From Selaginella tamariscina (lineage: Eukaryota > Streptophyta > Lycopodiopsida > Selaginellales > Selaginellaceae): DNA of 64,000 nucleotides. The stretch lies in NCBI GenBank assembly GCA_003024785.1, contig PUQB01000702.1:15001-79000 (forward strand), in the 5' to 3' direction. Position numbers and translations under genes: made by a program. Shown here piece by piece: positions 56,870-64,000 of the stretch (within the stretch, counting starts at the first letter, position 1; each line of letters opens with the position of its first letter). Below the pieces are notes generated by a model. That model searched no databases, was not told the origin of the DNA, and saw only the letters and a program-made list of their open reading frames with translations.

Positions 56870-57401
56870 TGTCATGACCCAATACAGGATACAAGATTTC
56901 AAATACAGGATTCCGGATACAGGATACAGAATACGGGATACAGGATATGCATGCAGGATATTCCTAAAGGATATGCCTACAGGATATTCCTATAGGATAT
57001 ACTACAGGATATGCCTAGAGGATAAGGGACATGTGGACTCATTTTAAAGCTTGTTAGAGTTTTAACTCGAAGGGCCAACACGTGGCAACATGTGGCCATT
57101 TGACATCATCACCCTGTGTGAGCCACTTTTAGATGCATGCAACCACTTTTAGCACTCATGCTTAGATTAGCTCTTGGAGTTGTGAGCATAAAAGCTCCGA
57201 CCTAATTGTTGTACAATCAATTACTATCAACACCAGTCATTCTACGATCATTCTTGTTCTTGTCTTGTTCGTGTCTTGCTCCTTGCCTCCTACTCTTGTC
57301 TTGTTCCTGGTTCCTGTCCTACTCCCTGTCTTGCTCCTGAGTCAAGCCTTTTTGTTTTTGGAACCCTGCTCTCTTCCTGGTTCCTGGATCGTGGCTTGAC
57401 A
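56870..57401 (+). repeat. 5' LTR of N3 carrying a fold-back fragment
   Basis: 532 bp. About 75 bp at 57048-57123 has no counterpart in the N1 LTR. It contains GCCAACACGTGGC and TTTGACATCATCACCCTGTG, matching the reverse complement of 15100-15180, so a small repeat has inserted here. Confidence 0.88.
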
Positions 57402-58545
57402 GTTTGATAGTAAATGCTTTCATAGCTCTCCGATTCCTAGTTACTTTTTTTTTCTTTGGTTTTTCTCCTTCGTTTTCCTCTTTTTGTTTTTCCTTTCATA
57501 GATCATGACCGATTTTGAGCACTTTTAACGTGAGCACCAAATGTTACTTTATAAGCTGGCCACTTTGCGCCAAGTGGTCATAGATCTGCACGGTTCCACC
57601 AGTAGAGGTGGCCGATGGTCGTCTAATTGCTTCTGGCATAGTTACCCATGCTACCAAACCTCTCTTGTAATCATGGAGCATTCAACTGTTCAATTTCCTT
57701 CAACTTGATCAAGACTCGGTCGACTCCATCATTTTGGGCATGCCATGGTTCGTTGTTGCAAATCCACAGATCGACTGGAGGTCTAGGACGCTCACGTTTT
57801 CCTCTCCGGCAGTCAGGATCAATTCTATACCTTCCTGCGTGCAGGATACATCCTTAGTATCTGAGGCAGTACAAGCTACAAGATTGACCATGCCTGTTCC
57901 TATATCAGTGTTGAAGACTCCTCCTCGATAGGGTTCACCTCATGTCAGTTCCTCAGCACATCCGCAGGCTCTCTCCACTCCTGTAAGTTTGCAAATTCCT
58001 ATACAGGGTTTTTCCAATCTTATATCAGTGTCGAAGGTTCCTCCTTAACAGGATCCACCTCTTGTTGGTTTGTTAGCACACTCGCATGCTTTCCTCATTC
58101 CTATGCAACCACGGACTTCTGTACAGGATTATTTTAATCCTGTACACTCGTCAACATCCACACAGATTTTTCCCAATCCTACCTCTTTTTGTTACTCTGC
58201 TTCTGTTCCACCCCCAAGATCCTTCCTCTTTTTCAGTCACAGCTCTCTCCTTCTCCTCTCTGAGTTCTTACCACTACCATGCATGAACTTCCCACTGATC
58301 CTACTCCTTTCCATCTTTTTGCTTTTCAAGTAACTCCTATGTCCTCTTTTACCTTTCCTATATTTGACTCTCCTGTTTTTCAATCTCCTTCTCCTGCTCC
58401 TTCTCCTCCTTCTTCCTTACCATCCAAGTATCACTCCTTTTAGGACGTTTTTAACAAGCACAAGGCTGCAGTTCTTCTTATTCACAGGTCCTACGACTGT
58501 CCTATTGATCTTGCGAAAGGAAAGACTCCACCGTTCGACTGATCT

Positions 58546-59660
58546 ATGCATGTCACCCACAGAGTTGGAGGTTCTTCGTCAGTACATCGAGGACAACTTG
58601 GCATCCGGCTTCATTCGTCACTCAAAGTCCCCTGCAGGAGCACCTATCTTCTTTGTCAAGAAGAAGGATGGGAGTTTACGTTTGGTTGTGGACTACAGGG
58701 GTTTGAATCAAGTCACCATTCGGAATCGGTACCCTTGCCATTGATCCCGAACTTCTCGATCGGCTGCGAGGAGCAAAGGTGTTCACGAAGATCGACTTAC
58801 GAGGGGCCTACAACTTGTACGGATTCGTCCAGGCGATGAGTGGAAGACTGCCTTTCGTACAAGGTATGGACACTTCGAGTACACGGTGATGCCTTTCGGC
58901 CTTACCAATGCCCCAGCCGTGTTCCAACACATGGTGAACGACATCTTTCGTGACTTCTTGGACCAGTTTGTGGTGATCTACCTCGACGACATTTTGATTT
59001 TCTCCAAGGACCAGGCGGCACATGACAAGCATGTACGATTGTTCTACAGCGGCTTTGCGAGCATGGCCTGTATGCGAAGTTGGAGAAGTGTTTTTTCGAT
59101 AGGGATTCTTGGAGTTCTTGGGCTACATCGTCTTCCTGCTGGCGTTTCCATGGACATGCACAAGGTGAAGACCATCGTGGAGTGGGAGAGGCCCAAGTCT
59201 GTACGAGATACAATGTTTCCTTGCTTTGCAAACTTCTACAGGCGTTCATATAGGACTTTTCCAAGCGTGTACTTCCACTCACGGAACTCACCAAGCCCAC
59301 AGGGGTTTTCTCTTGGTCCGACAAGGTGGAACATGCATTCACAGCACTCAAGAACGCCTTCATGACAACTCCGATCTTAGTACATCTTGATCCTTCTCGT
59401 CCCTTCTTCGTTGAAGTAGATGCTTTGAATTTTGCAGTAGGTTCTATCCTATCACAAGTTGGAGAAGACAAGTTACTCCATTCTGTAGCCTTTCACCCTT
59501 GTAAGTTCCTTTCGGCAGAGATCAATTATGAGATTCATGACAAGGAACTCAAGGCCATTGTGGATTTGTTCGAGTGGCTGCACTTCCTAGAAGGTGTTGC
59601 GCATCCTGTACAAGTCCTTACAGATCACAAGAACCTGGAGTTTTTTTAAACGGCTCGAGT
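58546..59660 (+). pseudogene. N3 reverse transcriptase and RNase H
   Basis: RT motifs [20 protein letters not shown] (frame ending 58744), then [20 protein letters not shown] and [20 protein letters not shown] (58886-59040), with breaks near 58733, 58815 and 59100-59220. RNase H follows with [40 protein letters not shown] and [20 protein letters not shown] (59326-59649). Cytosolic reverse transcription enzyme of the element; broken here. Confidence 0.92.
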
Positions 59661-60009
59661 TTCTCAGTCGACACAGGCTAGGTGGGCGGAATTCCTAACA
59701 CGTTTTGATTTTTATCATCATTTACAGACCTGGTTTTCGAATGACAAAGCAGATGCATTGTCTAGGCGCTCTTACCTTGCACCAACCTTGGGCGATCTTG
59801 CATATGACAGTCAAAAGCAAGTGTTGTTGGGTCCTAATTGATTTTGGCTTGCAACACTACAGATTCATCAGGCTCCAACAAATTCAACACTTCTATAGGA
59901 CATCCGTTTGCATTGGCTATAGACGACTTGGTAAGGAATATGTTCTCACACATTAGTCCTGACATCACAAGCTCCTCTTCCTCTAGTTCCCGTACAGACT
60001 ACAAGTTGT

Positions 60010-61330
60010 TTGTCATACAGGACGGACTCCTGTCGGGAAGGTCTTCTGTACGTTCCTGTTGGTGTTTGCAGGACTCGTGTGGTACAGGATCGTCATGATA
60101 CCCCAGCTACAAAATATTTTGGTGTCGCCAAGACAGTTGAGTTGGTGACTCGCAACTATGGTGGCCTGGGTTGCAGATTTTGTGGACAAGTGTACGGAGT
60201 TGTGACACCTGCAATAGGTCGAAGATGCCTCATCACATGCCCTCTGGTCTTCTTCATCCTCTTCCTGTTCCTTCTACTCCTTGAAGATCCATTTATATGG
60301 ATTTCCTCATAGATCTTCTTCCTTCTCATGAATTTGATGCAGTTCTTGTGGTGGTTGACCGTTTCCAAACAGGCTCACTTCTTACCATGTAACAAGACTG
60401 CTATAGGCTAGACAACTACTGAGTTAGTGATCCATGAAGTGTTTCGATACCATGGCCTTCCTGAGAGCATTGTTTTTGATCGAGGTCCACAATTCATGTC
60501 CAAGTTTTAGCGAGAGTTTCTTTGGAGTCTACAGGTTAAAGTGGATCTTTCTTCAGGATATCGTCCGCAAACTGATGGGCAGTCAGAATGCACAATTCAA
60601 CCTTGGAACCGTATCTTCGTTGCTTCATCAGTTACCAACAGGACAACTGGTTAGACCTTCTTCCAATGATGGAGTTTGCCTACAACAACTCCGTTCACGC
60701 ATCTACAGGCCAAACACCTTTCATTGCTCTTACAGGTTACCATCCACATTTTGACTTTGCTCCTCCTGCTTTTCCTTCTTCCGCTCCTGCAGTATAGGAT
60801 CGTCTCCAACATCTTTGTCAGGTACAAGAGGATCTCCGGGTTCATCTTCAGCAGGCACAGAAATGGTACAAGCGTCATGCTAATGCTCATCGTCAGCCGA
60901 CACTTGCATACAAGATTGGTGATCTCGTGTGGCTTCTTCGTCAACATATTTGCACCAATAGGCCTTCTTCTAAGTTGGATTTTCAACGATTGGGCCTTTA
61001 TAGGATTGCGGTGGAGGTCAATCCTGTAGCTTTCAGACTCGAGTTACCATCTACAGTGAAACTTCATCCTGTGTTTCACACCTCTTTGTTGGAGCCATAT
61101 CATCCTTCTTCTCTTCTTGGTCGTGCTTCTTCTCCTCCCCTCCTGTGGTAATAGATGATGAACGTAAGTACGAAGTTGCAACCATCCTTGATTCTCGTCT
61201 TCATCGTCGCCAACTTCAATACTTGGTGGATTGGAAAAGTTATTTGCCTATTGATCGCACTTGGGAACCTACATCCAACTTACTCCATGCTTCTTTCAAA
61301 GTTGCTGCTTTCCATCGGCATTATCCTTAA
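60010..61330 (+). pseudogene. N3 integrase with chromodomain
   Basis: Integrase core and C-terminal blocks run in broken frames: [20 protein letters not shown] at about 60666-60725, LDFQRLGLYRIAVEVNPVAF and LHPVFHTSLLEPYHPSSL at 60975-61110. A chromodomain lies at 61145-61330 (VATILDSRLHRRQLQYLVDW, then TWEPTSNLLHASFKVAAFHR). The chromodomain is the best preserved part of N3. Frameshifts near 60370, 60520, 60790 and 61135. Confidence 0.9.
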
Positions 61331-61375
61331 ACCAGGTCCCAAAACTCATGGAAATCGTCTTTAGGGAGGAGGTGC

Positions 61376-61607
61376 TGTCACGACCCAATACCGGATATAG
61401 GATTTCGGATACAGGATACAGGATATGCCTGCAGGATATTCCTAGAGGATATGCCTATAGGATATTCCTACAAGATATACTACAGGATATGCCTAGAGGA
61501 TAAGGGACATGTGGACTCGTTTTAGCCTCTGCATGCATATAGTCACTTTTAGATGCATGTAACCACTTTTAGCACTCATGCCTAGATTAGCTCTTGGAGT
61601 TGTAAGC
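61376..61607 (+). repeat. 3' LTR of N3, truncated by E4
   Basis: Starts TGTCACGACCC after the purine tract GGGAGGAGGTGC and ends at GAGTTGTAAGC, where E4 begins. The missing remainder should lie beyond the window, to the right of E4. Confidence 0.9.
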
Positions 61608-62144
61608 TGTTAGAGGCCAAAAATATAGCATGTAGGAACTGCATACATAGGACTTTCCTACGGTGGAAGAATAACTTATAGGAAAGTAGTAGTAGGAAAT
61701 ATCTGTGTACAAAAAAATCCTACAGTAGTAGGAAAAATCCTACGGGGTAGGAAGGATCCTGGTTGCAGGAAGCAGACAGTTATGACGGTTGGAGGAGGAC
61801 AGGATTCGGTTAGGGCAAGCTAGGGCAAGAGGGGAGAGAGACTATGAAGGCTATGAAGGCTATGGAGAGCAATGCATGAGAGAGAGTATCTTTGGGAGAG
61901 AAGTAAGTCTCCACACTTGCTATCTCTTTGTATTCATATAGTAATGCAAGTGCATATTTATGGTGTATTGTGAATGCTTATACATGGCAATGGCCAAAGC
62001 AAAATCCTATCCTTGACCTTAGAGACGAGATAAGTACATATATAGAGCTCTCTATTGGACGAAATCCCTACACTTTAACTTGCAAAGCTTTTCCTGCGCT
62101 GTGAACAGTGTTTTCTGCACACAGGAAAGTTTTGTATGTTAACA
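61608..62144 (+). repeat. 5' LTR of E4
   Basis: 537 bp, TGTTA to TAACA. Contains repeated GTAGGAAA and AATCCTAC words at 61630-61760 and a triplicated CTATGAAGG phrase at about 61842-61865. Confidence 0.88.
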
Positions 62145-62247
62145 CATGGCGACCATGGAGGGATTTGCCATTGTTGTGGAGGAATTTGTTGAATTCCTAA
62201 GTGAGAAGTGATAGCTCTGAGAGAAGTAGAGCTTAAGTGAAAAAGAA

Positions 62248-63920
62248 GTGTGTATATATATGATGATGGATGGAGCCTTGGAGGCACATAATCCTAACTC
62301 GTCTCTAGCAAGAGAGAGAGATAATAGGCAGGCCGAGAGAGAGGCTGCCCGAGCTGAGCAAATAGAGCTTGCTAATAGGCAAGAAGCTCTTATAAAACTC
62401 ATTGATCAGATAGGAGAAAGTGCTGCTAAAGGTGTGGAGGATATACAATACGGTGACTATCAAACTGCAGGAGAAGAGGAGTTGGAAGGAACTCCTCGGA
62501 GAACAGGATTTCCTATTAGACCAGGAGGAGTATCTCCTGGAAATTCCCCTCTTGGTGAGGAGGAAGGTGGTAGAGAAAACCCACCGAGTATGTCTAATAT
62601 GACACTTTTCCCCGGAATGTTGGGAGGCACATTGATGTTCCCAATATTTTCCGCAGGAAAGAAGGAAAATCCTAAAAGACATTTATTGCAGTTTGAGGAA
62701 GTTGTGAAGTTGTATAAAGTAAGCAATGCAGATAAGTTGCTTATATTTCCACACACATTAAAAGGAAATGCATCTGATTGGTATTATGAGTTGGAGAAAG
62801 ATGTGAAAGAGGATTATGAGAAAGTTACAGAAGCTTTTAAAGAATACTTTAAAAAGGAAGAGTTGCCTGAAGAGCACTTAGAGAAGCTCAGAAATATCCT
62901 ACAAGGAAAAACTGAAACTCTAAGGAATATACACACCGTTTTAAAAAGCATGAAAAGAAATGCTCACTATATGTTAAGGAAGAAGCTTTGCTTCAATGGT
63001 ATAAGCAAGGATTGCAGAAGCCATATAGGCATTATGCAATGACAATTGAGGAAGTAGACAGGAAAGATCTTGTAAAGCATCTTAAAGATTATGAGAAGAA
63101 GAGAGACAAATAGAAAACATAGCAGAAGGAAAGATAAAATCCTCAAGGAGAAAGGAGGATAGTTCAGATGATGAGGATGAACCTATCAAAGTTCGGGATT
63201 ATAAGGCTGATGAGAGAATGTTATTACAGCTAGTTAAGTCCTTAAAAGGTAATCCTGTGTATAAGGAATTAGATGCCAAAGTATGGTGTGCCAAGTGTAA
63301 AAATCCTGGACATACTAAGGATGAGTGTAGACTACAGTTGCCAAAATGTCAAATATGTGATAAAGAAGGACATTCGGCAAAAGACTGTAAGTATTTTATT
63401 AATCAAAATGTGGCACGTGTGGAAAAAGAAAGGAGAAAGAAGGAAGAAAGGAAGGCTGGTATAATAGGCCGTTTCCTGTGAGACAACCACCTGTTACCAC
63501 ATTCCCATCTCGGAATAGGAAGCTCTATTATGAGGAACAGCCTGGGAGTTGGGAAGAAGGAAGAAATAGGAATCCTTTTGATAACATAAGGAATGTTCCT
63601 TATACAGGAGGAGATGATAGGCTGTATGAGGGGAATCAAACTAGATATGCTCCACCATATAAGCCTAATATGGGAAGGAAGGAGACGTCCTATAGAGGAC
63701 CAGAAAGATATCCAAGAAAAGAAAGTTATGAATCAAAATAACTATAGACAAAGACAAGTACAAGGAAGGAATTTATTAATCTTACTTGTTATACATGTGG
63801 AGAGAAAGGACATATTTCTCCAAATTGTCCTAAGAATCAGCCTTCTACTCAAACAATGCTCCCAAGAGAGAACTTGGAGCTAGGTTCATTGATGTGGATG
63901 AGAATGAGCTGGAAAACCAT
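62248..63920 (+). pseudogene. E4 gag (capsid and zinc knuckles), frameshifted
   Basis: The frame 62248-63042 holds a charged coiled-coil-like N-terminus (RERDNRQAEREAARAEQIEL) and a capsid with MFPIFSAGKKENPKRHLLQF and FPHTLKGNASDWYYELEKDV, the plant retrotransposon gag pattern (LKGxAxxWY). The frame shifts near 62965. The frame 63218-63481 carries paired CCHC knuckles, CAKCKNPGHTKDEC and CQICDKEGHSAKDC (about 63289-63390). A third, CYTCGEKGHISPNC, is in another frame at about 63788-63830. The start at 62248 or the inner Met at 62260 is a guess. Protease and pol should follow beyond 64000. Confidence 0.82.
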
Positions 63921-64000
63921 CCTGCCGTGAGAGCATAATCTGTACAAAAAGAAATATATATTAGAAACAGGAATACCTTCCAGCAAAAGAAGGAAATTCT

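Larger units (their letters stand above)
56870..61607 (+). mobile_element. Chromovirus N3, interrupted in its 3' LTR by E4
   Basis: 5' LTR 56870-57401 (TGTCATGACCC to GGCTTGACA), internal region, and 3' LTR start at 61376 (TGTCACGACCC) cut at 61607 by element E4. Most of gag is deleted: the sequence jumps near 57600 from the gag start to protease. RT, RNase H, integrase and chromodomain remain with frameshifts. No DNA element occupies the integrase site that is disrupted in N1, so N3 serves as the reference for that insertion. Confidence 0.93.
61608..64000 (+). mobile_element. LTR retrotransposon E4 (5' part; runs off the window)
   Basis: 5' LTR 61608-62144 opens TGTTAGAGG and closes TTAACA. 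A putative primer site TGGCGACCATGGAGGGA lies at 62147-62163, resembling the TGGCGAC-type (tRNA-Arg) sites of some plant Ty3/gypsy lineages. A gag with two or three zinc knuckles follows. The target duplication cannot be checked because the 3' end is outside; the left 5 bp are TAAGC. The 3' part and pol are not in view. Confidence 0.85.

Overview
This is nuclear DNA of a land plant, most likely a fern or another seed-free vascular plant. The evidence is two RNA-editing-type PPR-DYW genes, chromodomain Ty3/gypsy retrotransposons, plant-type (TTTAGGG-like) telomeric motifs, GT-AG introns and AT-rich, microsatellite-laden spacers. The species call is inference. I see no tRNA, rRNA or CRISPR, and no clearly intact host gene: nearly everything recognisable is a mobile element or a pseudogene.

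Layout. 1-3000 is AT-rich spacer with two repeat arrays. 3097-6162 is a decayed transposase-like gene (DUF7869 type). 8080-11723 is an unidentified minus-strand gene remnant beside a broken PPR-DYW gene. 13480-15180 is a noncoding dispersed repeat with telomere-like and fold-back parts. 16662-26607 is a nested stack: an old Ty3/gypsy element (16667-26602, TSD TAGGG), a chromovirus inside it (18266-25225, TSD TCTTT), and an 808-bp palindrome-rich DNA element inside that (23274-24081). 30955-34658 is a second chromovirus copy on the minus strand. 35763-47402 is a second copy of the unknown-gene/PPR segment. It is split by an 8.5-kb Mutator-like transposon (36048-44513). 48240-63999 is a mosaic of truncated Ty3/gypsy elements; the last one (from 61608) runs off the window.

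The centrepiece is the Mutator-like element. It has diverged TIRs of about 39 bp and a 9-bp target duplication (CTTGTACCG), and the paralogous segment at 8742-8750 preserves the empty site. It carries two divergent multi-exon genes. On the plus strand is a MULE transposase with an N-terminal Cys/His region, DDE-type motifs and a C-terminal SWIM finger. On the minus strand is a protein joining a ParB-like domain to a permuted (beta-class order) DNA methyltransferase, an architecture familiar from bacteria and phages. Between them lies an array of roughly 135-bp repeats built on a TGCCGACT/AGTCGGCA inverted repeat, and the same motif recurs near both ends of the element. My inference is a transposon with its own DNA-modification gene acting on its own repeats. 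Both genes carry apparent 1-bp lesions, so this copy is probably inactive or recently dead.

Most coding entries are pseudogenes. Frameshift positions were placed by eye, mostly by comparing paralogous copies within the window.
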